From positions 34,788-98,787 of the forward strand of contig CAZFIV010000015.1 of assembly GCA_964519665.1 (NCBI GenBank): 64,000 bases of DNA. The letters run 5' to 3'. The stretch is from JANQQN01 sp964519665 (GTDB lineage Bacteria > Myxococcota > Kuafuiibacteriia > Kuafuiibacteriales > Kuafuiibacteriaceae). The translations under genes were made by a program, and so were the position numbers. The notes under the pieces were generated by a model that was not told the DNA's origin, ran no database searches, and was given only the letters and a program-made list of their open reading frames with translations. Positions 25,035-34,480 of the stretch are shown here, piece after piece (within the stretch, counting starts at the first letter, position 1; every line of letters begins with the position of its first letter).

Positions 25035-26431
25035 CCGTCCTGCCTCCGACGTTCGTACTTCGAGAGTTTGTACCGGAATTGCCGAAACGTCAGCCCCAGC
25101 AGCTCCGCGGCCCGCGTCTTGACTCCGTCCGCAGCCTCGAGCGCGCGCGCGATCCACTCATATTCGAAGTCTTCGACCAACCTCTCGAAGTCGACGCCTT
25201 CTTCGGGAAGAGGCTCCCCCTGGCTCACCGACTTGGTCCGCGGGGTTCGGTACTCGGCGTTGACCACTTCCTTCGGGAGCTGGGCCGCACCTAAGCAGGT
25301 TGACGTCGCCAGCGCGACGCCCCTCTCGATGATGTTCTCGAGCTGACGTACGTTGCCCGGATAATTGTATTGGAGAAGGTACTTCATCGCTTCGGGGCTG
25401 ATCTCGGAGACCTCGCGTCGGTACTCGCGACTGAAGCGCTCCAAGAAGCCGATCGCGAGGATCGGAACGTCTTCCCGTCGATCCCGGAGCGGGGGGATCT
25501 CGATCGGCAGCACATTGAGCCGAAAATAGAGGTCCTCGCGAAACCGCCCCGCCCGAACTTCGGCTTCGAGGTCCCGGTTGGTCGCAGCGACGACCCGAGC
25601 ATCGGTGCTCTCTTCTTCAAGCGCTCCGATTCGCTTGAATCGATGCTCCTGCAGAACTCTAAGCAGCTTCGGCTGCAGAGCCAACGGCAGCTCGGCCACT
25701 TCGTCGAGAAAGATCGTGCCGCCGCGCGCGGCCTCGAACAAGCCCGGCTTGTCGCGCTCGGCGCCCGTGAACGCGCCTTTCACGTAGCCGAAGAGCTCGG
25801 ATTCGAGAAGATTGTCGGGAACGGCGCCACAGTTGAGCGGCACGAACGGCGCCCCCGCGGTCGGACCCGCGAAGTGCAGGGCCCTCGCGACCCGCTCCTT
25901 ACCGGTGCCGCTCTCGCCGGAGATCAGTACCGTGCCGGGGGCCGGCGCGAGACGCTCGACGAGGTCCATCACCTCGCGCATGACTTTGCTCTTTCCGATC
26001 AGGCCATGAAGGCTGTGCCGCTCGGTGAGAGCCTTGCGCAGCTCTGCATTCTCTTCTTGCAAGCGCCGGGTATTGATCGCCTGGCGCATGAGCACATCGA
26101 TGTCGCCGGCGAGATGCGGCCCCTTTTCGAGATAGAAGGAGGCGCCCTCCGCCACCGCGCGCTGCGCCTTTTCGCGCGTTCCATAGGCGGTCATGACGAT
26201 CACTTGAGGCCGACTAGGACAGTCTTGGGCCGTGCGGACCACCTCCATGCCGTCTCCGCCGCGTTCGAGCCGAAGGTCGGTAATGATGAGGTCGAGGTGT
26301 TCTCGCTGAATGATGCGCTTGGCGGCGTCAACGCCGTCGGCGACGAGAGCGAAATGGCCGCGGCTGCTCACGAGAACTTCGAGCGCGTCTCGCAGGCCCT
26401 GTTCATCGTCGACCACCAAGACGCGTCCCAT
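25031..26431 (-). CDS. pilR: Type IV pilus response regulator PilR
   Basis: A 466-residue NtrC-type activator: receiver with D52 phospho-acceptor, AAA+ domain with GESGTGKE, a canonical GAFTGA loop and TIFLDEVAELPL, and a C-terminal Fis-type DNA-binding domain (TRAAELLGLTFRQFRYKLSKY, the ending typical of PilR). It is encoded 15 bp after pilS and is expected to activate pilA through the sigma-54 promoter at 3006-3021. It overlaps the TPR gene by 4 bp. Confidence 0.94.
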   Translation of the reverse strand: MGRVLVVDDEQGLRDALEVLVSSRGHFALVADGVDAAKRIIQREHLDLIITDLRLERGGDGMEVVRTAQDCPSRPQVIVMTAYGTREKAQRAVAEGASFYLEKGPHLAGDIDVLMRQAINTRRLQEENAELRKALTERHSLHGLIGKSKVMREVMDLVERLAPAPGTVLISGESGTGKERVARALHFAGPTAGAPFVPLNCGAVPDNLLESELFGYVKGAFTGAERDKPGLFEAARGGTIFLDEVAELPLALQPKLLRVLQEHRFKRIGALEEESTDARVVAATNRDLEAEVRAGRFREDLYFRLNVLPIEIPPLRDRREDVPILAIGFLERFSREYRREVSEISPEAMKYLLQYNYPGNVRQLENIIERGVALATSTCLGAAQLPKEVVNAEYRTPRTKSVSQGEPLPEEGVDFERLVEDFEYEWIARALEAADGVKTRAAELLGLTFRQFRYKLSKYERRRQDG

Positions 26432-26446
26432 GACTGCTTTCCTCGC

Positions 26447-28165
26447 TTAGTCCTTCGTCATGACCGAAGCCATGATTCGTGGGCCCGAGCCGTCGACGTC
26501 GGGCAGATGAAGCGAAACCTCGGTGCCTTCGCCCATCTCGCTATCGACGTTGAGCTCTCCGCCGTGAGCGTCGATGATCGAGTGGGCGATCGCGAGCCCC
26601 AGTCCCGAGCCTCCTTCTTTGGTCGTGTAGAACGGATCGAATATCTTGGCGAGCTGTTCGGATGGAATGCCGGGCCCGTCGTCTCGAATTCTCACAACCG
26701 GCTTGCGCCCCTCTTCGCGGCAAATGATCGTCAGGTTGCCGCCGGGTGACGCTTCCGCAGCGTTGCGAACGAGATTCCAAACCACTTGGCGAATCAGATC
26801 CCCATCAACGAACGCCCGCACGCCGGGCGTTAACTGCCAATGAACGGTGACCTGACGGAGCATCCGGTCGTTGGAGAAGACGTCCATGATGTCCTTGAGC
26901 AGCGGTCCCAGCTCGGTCGCCTCGGCCCGCATCGGACGCGGACGCGCGAAAGCGAGAAAGTCAGTGATCAGGGCATTGAGCCGATCCGCTTCCCGCACGA
27001 CATTGCTCATGAGCCGCTTCATTGAATCGGACGGCTGAAGGGCGTCCTTCAATACGTCGATGGATGCGCACATCGACGCCAAGGGATTGCGAACCTCGTG
27101 GGCCAAACCGGCCGCGAACTTACCGACCGTGGCCAGCCTCTCGGCCCGCTCGACAGCCTCCTTCAGTCGCACGATGTCCGTGAGGTCCTGAAAAACCACC
27201 ATCGCACTGGAGCCCTCCGGACTCATCGTCAGAGGCGCAAAAGAAAAGCCGAGCCGGATTCGGGAGCCGTCGGGCCGCGCGTGAGCGACCTCGAACCGCC
27301 CGCGCTCGGTCGGTTCTTTGAGGTGAGCGTGCCAGTACGGAAGGATCGCGGGCACGACGAAGGTAAGATGCTGGCCGACGACGTCGTGGATCGGACGGCG
27401 CAGAATCGTCATGGCCGCGTCGTTCGCATAGTGGATACTGCCCAGAGCGTCGGCCGTGATCAGTCCGGCCGGCAGGGAACGCAAAATCGCCGCGTGAAGG
27501 GCCTGAAGCTGCTCGAAGTCGCTCTCCGTCTGCGCCAGCAAGCGCCCGGTTCGACGCAGCTTCTCGGACAGCGCGCTCGAGAGCAGACCCACCATGCCCA
27601 TGCCCACGGTGTGGGTGAAATATGAGAACAGTGCGCCCCCGAAGTCGACGACGGGAAGGACCGCCACCGATCGGCTGAGCTGGGCGACCGTGACCAATCC
27701 AAACATGAACAGCCCGGAGATCCAGGCCACCAGCGCGCCTTTGCGAAACAAGGTCGTGCTCGCCCCCAGGATGGGAAAGGTGTACGCGAACGTAAACAGC
27801 GACTCGACACCGCCGGTCATCAGTACCAACACGCTGATCAAGAGCGCATCCAGGACCGACTGAACCCAGGCCAGCAGCCGCAAGAAGCGACGGCGCCGAA
27901 GCAGGGCCAAGTAGATGAGCGACGAGCCATACGCCACGCCGACCAGCGCGTATTGCCACCATCCGATCTCCCGCACTTCGACCGGCGGACGGACCCGGAT
28001 GAGGACTACGAGGACCAGCAGTCCGATGGTGATGACCGCTACTCGGGCCGCCGCAACTCCGAGGAGCGTTCTGAAAAGCGGGTCGGCCGGCGTACCGGTC
28101 GTGGTGACCGGCCCCTGGTTCGGTTGAAGCGGGGGCGTCGAGGGGCGGGAGGAGGCGTTGATCAT
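26447..28165 (-). CDS. pilS: Type IV pilus sensor histidine kinase PilS
   Basis: A 572-residue kinase with six N-terminal transmembrane helices (about 30-215), a PAS domain (about 240-330, starting near ILRSLPAGLITADALGSIHYAN), HisKA with AAGLAHEVRNPLAS, and HATPase_c with LVRNAAEAS, DDGPGIPSE and GSGLGLAIAHS. Six helices plus PAS is the PilS architecture, in which pilin in the membrane is sensed. It lies between pilC and pilR on the same strand. Confidence 0.94.
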   Translation of the reverse strand: MINASSRPSTPPLQPNQGPVTTTGTPADPLFRTLLGVAAARVAVITIGLLVLVVLIRVRPPVEVREIGWWQYALVGVAYGSSLIYLALLRRRRFLRLLAWVQSVLDALLISVLVLMTGGVESLFTFAYTFPILGASTTLFRKGALVAWISGLFMFGLVTVAQLSRSVAVLPVVDFGGALFSYFTHTVGMGMVGLLSSALSEKLRRTGRLLAQTESDFEQLQALHAAILRSLPAGLITADALGSIHYANDAAMTILRRPIHDVVGQHLTFVVPAILPYWHAHLKEPTERGRFEVAHARPDGSRIRLGFSFAPLTMSPEGSSAMVVFQDLTDIVRLKEAVERAERLATVGKFAAGLAHEVRNPLASMCASIDVLKDALQPSDSMKRLMSNVVREADRLNALITDFLAFARPRPMRAEATELGPLLKDIMDVFSNDRMLRQVTVHWQLTPGVRAFVDGDLIRQVVWNLVRNAAEASPGGNLTIICREEGRKPVVRIRDDGPGIPSEQLAKIFDPFYTTKEGGSGLGLAIAHSIIDAHGGELNVDSEMGEGTEVSLHLPDVDGSGPRIMASVMTKD

Positions 28166-28210
28166 TGAGCCGACGGGACGGGAGCCCGAGCGGCTCCTCG
28201 CCCTGGTGGC

Positions 28211-29413
28211 CTAGGCCTTGATGTTGCCGGCGAGCTCGAAGATCGGCAGGTACATCGCGACGATGAGGCCACCGAGGAGGACCCCTAGGACGATCATCAT
28301 CAACGGCTCGAGGAGCGAGGTCAAAGCCGACACCGCGCTGTCGACTTCTTCTTCGTAAAAATCGGCGATCTTCTGAAGCATCGAATCCATCGCACCGGTC
28401 GACTCCCCGACCGCGATCATCTGGACGACCATCGGGGGGAATACGCCGGTCTCCGCCAGCGGGTCAGCCATGGTGCGACCTTCTGAAATGCGCTCGCGGG
28501 TGTAGCCAATAGCGTTCTCGACGACTTTGTTTCCGGCCGACTTTCCGGTGATGGTCAACGCGTCGAGGATCGGGACACCCGACGAAATCATCGTGCCGAG
28601 AGTGCGCGTGAATTTGGCGACCGCGACCTTTCGGAACAGCGGCCCGATGATGGGCGATTTCAGGGCGACGCCGTCGTAAAACAGGCGGCCCTTCGGCGTC
28701 TTGCCGATCGCACGGTGGAGCACGATGATGAGAATCAGGCTGACGAACAGAATAATCACATTGGCGCGCAAGCCGTTCGACATGTCGATGACCAGCTGCG
28801 TCGGCCACGGCAGGGTGCCCCCGAAGTCTCGGAACATCTTCTCGAAGACCGGGATGACCGCGTACAGAAGGACGAAGGTCACGATGAACGCGACGCTGAT
28901 GACCACGATCGGATAGACCATCGCGCCCTGCACCTGGCGACGGAGCTTCAGGCTCTTTTCCATATAAGTGGCCAAGCGATTGAGGATGGTATCGAGAATA
29001 CCGCCGACTTCGCCGGCCGCGACCAGGTTGACGTAGAGCTCGTTGAAGATCTTGTTGTGCTTGCCGAGTGCGTCGGCGAGCGTCGAGCCGGACTCGACGT
29101 CCGACTTCACCGCGGCGACGACTTTCTGGAAGTGAACATTGGTCTGCTGCGCGCCGAGAATCTCGAGGCACTGCACGAGCGGCAGGCCGGCGTCGATCAT
29201 CGTGGCGAACTGCCGAGTAAAGACGACGATCTCTTTCGAGCTGATGCCGGTGCCGATCTTGAGATGAATCTCAAGGGGCTTCTTTTTGACCTTGGACGCC
29301 TGGATCTGCTGGGCGCGCAGGCGTTCGATGACGATGTCGGCGTTGGGGGCCTCCATCGTTCCGGCACGCTGTTCGCCCTGCCGGGTCTTTCCTTCCCATA
29401 TAAAAACTGCCAT
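28211..29413 (-). CDS. pilC: Type IV pilus inner-membrane platform protein PilC
   Basis: A 400-residue polytopic protein with two GspF/T2SSF domains (about 65-190 and 270-390) and three main membrane helices. The family start MAVFIWEGKTRQGE and end ILGVLLGGLIVAMYLPIFELAGNI are clear. The ATG at 29413 is preceded by AGGGAGAG; an upstream extension to 29485 is unlikely. PilC couples PilB and PilT to pilin insertion and extraction. It follows pilT by 206 bp, where a possible promoter is seen. Confidence 0.96.
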   Translation of the reverse strand: MAVFIWEGKTRQGEQRAGTMEAPNADIVIERLRAQQIQASKVKKKPLEIHLKIGTGISSKEIVVFTRQFATMIDAGLPLVQCLEILGAQQTNVHFQKVVAAVKSDVESGSTLADALGKHNKIFNELYVNLVAAGEVGGILDTILNRLATYMEKSLKLRRQVQGAMVYPIVVISVAFIVTFVLLYAVIPVFEKMFRDFGGTLPWPTQLVIDMSNGLRANVIILFVSLILIIVLHRAIGKTPKGRLFYDGVALKSPIIGPLFRKVAVAKFTRTLGTMISSGVPILDALTITGKSAGNKVVENAIGYTRERISEGRTMADPLAETGVFPPMVVQMIAVGESTGAMDSMLQKIADFYEEEVDSAVSALTSLLEPLMMIVLGVLLGGLIVAMYLPIFELAGNIKA

Positions 29414-29456
29414 TTGTCGAAGCTCTCCCTGAGACTGCGGAAATGCGAGTGCTGGT

Positions 29457-29485
29457 ATCTTAGCCGGGTGATCGGCCTCTCGCAA
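29457..29485 (-). promoter_or_regulatory. Possible sigma-70-type promoter before pilC
   Basis: On the minus strand TTGCGA and TAAGAT are 17 bp apart (4 of 6 consensus bases each), placing transcription start about 35 nt before the pilC ATG. The spacing is ideal but the match is moderate, and such matches arise by chance in high-GC DNA. Confidence 0.3.
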
Positions 29486-29619
29486 AACACTCTAATCAGG
29501 AAAGTGAATAGGCCTCGAAAAGACCGTCGGCCGATGAAAACCCCACATCAAGGTGAGACGTCAGACTCGCCGGGAGCCGTCGTGTTTCTTTCAGAACGAG
29601 ACTTGCGGTACAGCGGCGT

Positions 29620-30726
29620 TTATCGAGCCCGGGGCTGCATCGGCGGCGGCCGCATCGGCTGGCCCTGCCCGGCGAGCAGCTGACGCAACTCATCTTGGTC
29701 TGCGGACCGCAGAAGCGCGTCTTCGAAGGTGATCATGCGCCGGTGTACGAGTTCGGCCAAAGACTGGTTCATGGTCAACATGCCGAACCGCGCCTGCCCC
29801 ACCTGCATCTGACCATAGATCTGGTGAACCTTGTCTTCACGGATGAGGTTCCGAATCGCCATGTTCGGAACCATCACTTCGGCGGCCAACACGCGCCCGC
29901 TGCCCGACGCACGAGGGATGAGGGTCTGGCTCAGAACGCCTTCGAGAACCATCGACAGCTGAGCCCGGACCTGCGGCTGCTGATAGGGCGGAAAGACGTC
30001 GAGAACCCGGTTGATGGTCTGAACGCAGGAATTCGTATGGAGGGTTGCGAAGACCAGGTGGCCAGTCTCGGCGATGACCAGGGCGGCCTCCATCGTTTCG
30101 AGGTCTCGCATCTCGCCGACCAGAATGACGTCGGGGTCCTGCCGAAGAACGTACTTGAGCGCCTTCTTGAATGAGTCGGTGTCCGCACCGACCTCGCGCT
30201 GATTCACGATGCAGTTCTTGTGGGGGTGGAGGAACTCGATCGGGTCTTCGATGGTCAGCAGGTGCTGATGCCGCTCGGTATTGATCTTGTCGATCATCGA
30301 CGCGATCGTCGTCGACTTGCCCGACCCCGTCGGTCCGGTGACCAAGACGAGACCTCGCGGCTTGTTGGAAAGATCGCCCACCGCCGGCGGAAGCCCGAGC
30401 TCGTTGAAACTCATGATCTTGAACGGGATCGTCCGAAACGCCCCCGAAACGGCCCCCCGCTGCATGTAAACATTGGCCCGAAAGCGAGACAGATTCTTGA
30501 CCCCGAAGGAAAGGTCGAGCTCGTTCTCTTCCTCGAAGAGGTGTTTCTGAGCGTCGGTCAGAATCGAGTAACACAGTTGTTTCGTTTCGACGGGGGTGAG
30601 CGGCGGCGTCTTGAGGGGCACGAGACGGCCGTCGATGCGAAGCTGAGGGGGGGCGCCGGTAGTGATGTGAAGGTCCGAAGCGCCCTTCTCGATCATCGCT
30701 TTGAGCAGCTGGTGCAGATTGGCCAC
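29620..30726 (-). CDS. pilT: Type IV pilus retraction ATPase PilT
   Basis: A 368-residue hexameric ATPase that depolymerises pili. N-terminal PAS-like domain (LLKAMIEKGASDLHITTGAPP), Walker A GPTGSGKST, Asp box and Walker B VILVGEMRDLETMEAAL, His box TGHLVFATLHTN, and the PilT-specific AIRNLIRE motif near the C-terminus. It starts at a GTG (30726). The C-terminal ~20 residues are Pro, Met and Arg rich. It lies between the SDR gene and pilC. Confidence 0.97.
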   Translation of the reverse strand: MANLHQLLKAMIEKGASDLHITTGAPPQLRIDGRLVPLKTPPLTPVETKQLCYSILTDAQKHLFEEENELDLSFGVKNLSRFRANVYMQRGAVSGAFRTIPFKIMSFNELGLPPAVGDLSNKPRGLVLVTGPTGSGKSTTIASMIDKINTERHQHLLTIEDPIEFLHPHKNCIVNQREVGADTDSFKKALKYVLRQDPDVILVGEMRDLETMEAALVIAETGHLVFATLHTNSCVQTINRVLDVFPPYQQPQVRAQLSMVLEGVLSQTLIPRASGSGRVLAAEVMVPNMAIRNLIREDKVHQIYGQMQVGQARFGMLTMNQSLAELVHRRMITFEDALLRSADQDELRQLLAGQGQPMRPPPMQPRAR

Positions 30727-30838
30727 TGGTCACACTATAGCCGCGGACGCCTCGGAGATCAGCCCGCCGACCGAAGCGATCGCAACCGATCGTAAACCCG
30801 CTAGCAAAGAGGTCGTCGACCGACGGACGGGGAACCGC

Positions 30839-31906
30839 TTATCCGGCAAGGCGCCTTTCGCGCGATTCGACGCTCGCCACGAGCGCCTCTGAGCGCTCCC
30901 ACAGTCGTCGCCCTTCGACCGGGTCGTAGCACTTGGGGTCCATCTGCTTTGACCGGAACATATGCAGATATTGCTGTGTCGAAGCACCGAACTCATCATC
31001 GGCGGCCATCAGAACCACCGGCCGGGCGGCCGCCTCCGGGCTTCGGAAGAAGAACGTGAAAATCACCTTCAACAGACCGCGCAGGGCCCACGGAGCCTCT
31101 CGAATGATATTGGTGTTGACTGGCCCCGGGCACATCACATGGACCGAAACGTCGATATTCTCGTCTTCGGACAACCGGCGCGAAAGCTCGACCGCCCAAG
31201 TATTCAGGATGAGCTTGAAGTAGCTGTAGTTGTTGATCGCGCCGTTGACTCCGAACGGCTTCAGGCGTCCGAAATCTTCCCAATCGATCGCCGACGCGCC
31301 TTGATGCGAATCCGACGACACGACGATGACCCGAGCCCGGCCCGCGGCCATCGGCGCGCTCGAGGCGGTCGATCGACCGTGAGCCTCGTCGGGGAACGCT
31401 CGATCTCGATACGTACGATTGGGAAGCGTTCCGTCGCGGAGCAGCCGGTCGATCAGAACGAATTTGGCCAGATAGTTCGTCACGAACATCGCTTCGAGGC
31501 CCTGCGGCGTAGCTTGAGCTCGGGGCGAGGCCATGCCCGCGTTCTCGATGACGACGTCCAGGGGCCCTCTCGTCCGGAGCCAATCGGCGAGCGCGTGCAC
31601 CTGGGCGAGGTCGGATAGGTCGGCCTTGAACATCTCCACCCGATCGTGGCCGGCGACCCGTTTGACCTCCTCGGCCCGCTCGGGGACGCCGCTGCGCGCA
31701 ACCATCAACACCGTCGCCCCGCGCTGCGCGAGCTGGGTCGCCGCCGCGTACCCGAGCCCGGAGCTGGCGCCGGTCACCAGGACTCTTCTTCCGTCGAGAC
31801 GTAAGTCGTCCGTCAGGCGCTCGGCGAGGGGTTGCTGCGCGAACAGGTCGTTTACACCGGCCAGCGCGGCCTGAAGAGGGTTCTTGAATCGACCGTGCGT
31901 ACTCAC
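30839..31906 (-). CDS. Short-chain dehydrogenase/reductase inside the pil operon
   Basis: A 355-residue SDR enzyme of the retinol-dehydrogenase-like type: NAD(P)-binding TGASSGLG near residue 45, NAGM, the catalytic Ser in VIVVSSDSH and the YxxxK pair in NYSYFK, then PGPVNTNI. Arg after the Gly motif strand (VARSG) suggests NADP(H) preference. The C-terminus has a hydrophobic stretch (LLKVIFTFFF) that may bind the membrane. The GTG start lies 4 bp after the pilB stop, so it is probably cotranscribed with pilB and pilT. Its substrate, and any link to piliation, are unknown. Confidence 0.85.
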   Translation of the reverse strand: MSTHGRFKNPLQAALAGVNDLFAQQPLAERLTDDLRLDGRRVLVTGASSGLGYAAATQLAQRGATVLMVARSGVPERAEEVKRVAGHDRVEMFKADLSDLAQVHALADWLRTRGPLDVVIENAGMASPRAQATPQGLEAMFVTNYLAKFVLIDRLLRDGTLPNRTYRDRAFPDEAHGRSTASSAPMAAGRARVIVVSSDSHQGASAIDWEDFGRLKPFGVNGAINNYSYFKLILNTWAVELSRRLSEDENIDVSVHVMCPGPVNTNIIREAPWALRGLLKVIFTFFFRSPEAAARPVVLMAADDEFGASTQQYLHMFRSKQMDPKCYDPVEGRRLWERSEALVASVESRERRLAG

Positions 31907-31910
31907 CGAA

Positions 31911-33620
31911 TCAATCGCTCGCCGACGTTCGTGTGACCTCTTCGATCGTCGTGTGGCCCTCTTTGTGTTTGTTCACCGCCGACATGCGGAGGGTCTGCAT
32001 CCCAAGTCGGATCGCTTCGGCTTTGATCTCGGCGGAAGAAGCACCGTTGATGACGAACTCCTTGAGCTCTTCCGAAAAGTCCATGACCTCGTAGATTCCT
32101 AGTCGTCCCTTGTAGCCGGTTTCCGCGCAAGTGCCGCAACCCTGCCCCTTGTAGACTTGGAAGGTGTTGATGTCCTCCGGCTTGACCTGAATGTCGAGCA
32201 GTGCGCTGTCCGGGACTTCGATGGGCGTCTTGCAGTCGGCGCAGATCCGGCGGGCCAGACGCTGGGCCAGGATCAGGTTCACCGAAGCCGTGACCAAGAA
32301 CGGCTCGATACCCATATTGAGCAAGCGGCTGACCGTCGACGGGGCGTCGTTGGTGTGGAGGGTCGAGAGTACCAGGTGTCCGGTCAATGCGGCTTTCACC
32401 GAGATCTCGGCGGTCTCGAAGTCTCGAATCTCGCCCACCATGATGATGTCGGGGTCTTGGCGGAGGAACGCTCGCAGCCCAGCAGCGAAGTTGAGACCGA
32501 TATCGTCGTGCATCTGGACCTGGTTGATCCCGTGCAGGTTGTACTCGACCGGGTCCTCGGCCGTCGAAATGTTGACCGTCGACTTGTTCAGCTCCGACAG
32601 CGCCGAATAGAGAGTGGTCGTTTTGCCGGACCCGGTCGGGCCGGTGACCAGAACCATGCCGTAGGGCTTGCGGATCGCGGTCTTGAAGAGCGCCAAAGGC
32701 TTCGTCTCGAAGCCGAGCTTGGTCATGTCCAGCTGCAGACTGCCTTTGTCGAGAAGCCGAAGAACGATCTTCTCACCGAACAGAGTGGGCAGACACGAGA
32801 CGCGATAGTCCATCTCGCGCCCCTTGCCGAGCTTGAGCTTGATCCGACCGTCCTGTGGAAGGCGACGCTCGGCGATATCCAGCTGGCTCATGATCTTGAT
32901 ACGAGAGGTGATCGCCGCCTTCAGTTTGAGGGGCGGCTTCATCTTCTCGTACAGGACGCCATCGATCCGATACCGAACCCGGAAGTCTTTTTCGTAGGGC
33001 TCGATGTGGATGTCGGAGGCCCCCTTCTTGATCGCGTCGATGAGAATCAAGTTGACCAGCTTGACGACCGGAGCGTCTTCGGCGGACCGCTCGAGGTCGA
33101 CGACGTTGAACGCATCATCGTCGCCACCGACTTCGATCTCGTCTTCGTCGAACTCGGCCATCACCTCGTCGTAGTTGAGCTCCGACTCGCCCTTGTCGTT
33201 TCCGTAGTACTTGCCGATCGCTTCCCGGATCGCACCGTCCGAAGCGACGACGACCTCGATATTGTATCCGGTCAGGAATTTAAGGTCGTCGATCGCGAAA
33301 ATGTTGGACGGGTCGGCCATCGCCACGATCAATGAGGCGCCGGCCCGGTTCACCGGGATGACCTGGTGTTTTTCGGCGACCTCTTGGGGGACCAGCTTGA
33401 TCACGTCCGGATCGATCTCGAACTCCGACAGATTGATCGAGGGGACCCCGTATTGCTTGGAGAGAAATGAGGTCAGCTCGCTCTCTTCGATGTAACCGAG
33501 CTTTGTGAGATTGAACCCGAGGCGTCCGCCTCCTTTACGCTGCTGTTCCTGCGCTTTTTGAAGCTGCTGCAGCGTGATCAGGTTCTCGCGAACGAGGAGC
33601 TCACCGAGTCGCCCTGGCAT
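31911..33620 (-). CDS. pilB: Type IV pilus extension ATPase PilB
   Basis: A 569-residue GspE-family ATPase. N-terminal MshEN-type domain (about 1-140; in related proteins this binds cyclic-di-GMP), an acidic linker, then the motor: ASDIHIEPYE, Walker A GPTGSGKT (327-334), Walker B IIMVGEIRDFETAEI, His box TGHLVLSTLHTND and the zinc-type Cys pairs CADC and CGTC. It drives pilus extension with PilC. It heads the pilB-SDR-pilT-pilC-pilS-pilR series, 11 bp after aroE. Confidence 0.97.
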   Translation of the reverse strand: MPGRLGELLVRENLITLQQLQKAQEQQRKGGGRLGFNLTKLGYIEESELTSFLSKQYGVPSINLSEFEIDPDVIKLVPQEVAEKHQVIPVNRAGASLIVAMADPSNIFAIDDLKFLTGYNIEVVVASDGAIREAIGKYYGNDKGESELNYDEVMAEFDEDEIEVGGDDDAFNVVDLERSAEDAPVVKLVNLILIDAIKKGASDIHIEPYEKDFRVRYRIDGVLYEKMKPPLKLKAAITSRIKIMSQLDIAERRLPQDGRIKLKLGKGREMDYRVSCLPTLFGEKIVLRLLDKGSLQLDMTKLGFETKPLALFKTAIRKPYGMVLVTGPTGSGKTTTLYSALSELNKSTVNISTAEDPVEYNLHGINQVQMHDDIGLNFAAGLRAFLRQDPDIIMVGEIRDFETAEISVKAALTGHLVLSTLHTNDAPSTVSRLLNMGIEPFLVTASVNLILAQRLARRICADCKTPIEVPDSALLDIQVKPEDINTFQVYKGQGCGTCAETGYKGRLGIYEVMDFSEELKEFVINGASSAEIKAEAIRLGMQTLRMSAVNKHKEGHTTIEEVTRTSASD

Positions 33621-33631
33621 ATGATGGAAAG

Positions 33632-34480
33632 CTAGTCGGCACCTGGGTCGGAGTCAAAAGGGTCGTCGCTCAGCGGAAGACCGACCGCCGCTTTCATGGC
33701 CCGTAGGAGCGGCGCGGGGGCTCGCTGGGTCCAGATGCTCAGGGCTAACGCGGCCTGCTCCACGAGCATGCTCAGCCCGTCAGCGGCCACCAAACCGAGG
33801 TTTCGGGCCTCCTCGACCAGAGGGCTGGGTGAGTCGAGGCTTCCATACGCAAGGTCGTACACATACGGCCGTGCGCCGACGTCCACCCAATCGCGCAGGA
33901 TCTGCTGGGCCAGGTCCGGCGTGCCCGGAAGAGACGACACGATCATCGTCGCTCGCGGAACCGGACCGAGCGGCGAAGCGGAAGCGCCGAATGGCGCCGC
34001 CACGGCGGATCGCGCCGAAGGCGACCGGGCCGTCACGATGACCTCGGTGGCCCCGGCGGTTTTCAGCGCCCATGCCGCTGCCCTCGCCGCGCCTCCGGCG
34101 CCGAGGATTTGTACCCGGCCCCGCGCCGCCTGTGGCATGGCCGCGAACAGCCGCTCCAAGGCCGGTCCGTCGGTGTTGGTGCCCTCCACCGCCCCGGATT
34201 CGGTGAACGTCAACGTGTTGATGGCGCCGATCCGGGTTGCGGTCGGTGTCATGCGATCGCACAGCGCGAGGGCCTCTTCTTTGTACGGGATCGTGACGTT
34301 GGCCCCGCCCGCACCGATGGTGCGCAGCGCGTCGACCGCCCGGTGAAAGTGGGCTCGGTCAGCACACACGACCGGCACGTATGCGAGGTCGATGTTGCAG
34401 GCCAGACCCGCTTCGGTGTGAAGAAGCGGCGACAGCGAGCGCTGTACCCGGTCGCCCAGAACGGCGAACAGGCGCTTCAT
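33632..34480 (-). CDS. aroE: Shikimate dehydrogenase
   Basis: A 282-residue NADP-dependent enzyme reducing 3-dehydroshikimate to shikimate. Visible: substrate motif SLSPLLH, catalytic Lys in VTIPYKEEA, NTDG, the Gly-rich NADP site LGAGGAARAA and the Asp/Gln-containing C-terminal region (LVEQAALAL). It supplies the substrate of the AroK half encoded at 13351. The ATG overlaps the ribF stop by 4 bp. Confidence 0.95.
   Translation of the reverse strand: MKRLFAVLGDRVQRSLSPLLHTEAGLACNIDLAYVPVVCADRAHFHRAVDALRTIGAGGANVTIPYKEEALALCDRMTPTATRIGAINTLTFTESGAVEGTNTDGPALERLFAAMPQAARGRVQILGAGGAARAAAWALKTAGATEVIVTARSPSARSAVAAPFGASASPLGPVPRATMIVSSLPGTPDLAQQILRDWVDVGARPYVYDLAYGSLDSPSPLVEEARNLGLVAADGLSMLVEQAALALSIWTQRAPAPLLRAMKAAVGLPLSDDPFDSDPGAD

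Noticed and set aside
25370..26749. 459-residue plus-strand frame opposite pilR and pilS
   Set aside because: Complements two certain genes on the minus strand; no domain pattern.
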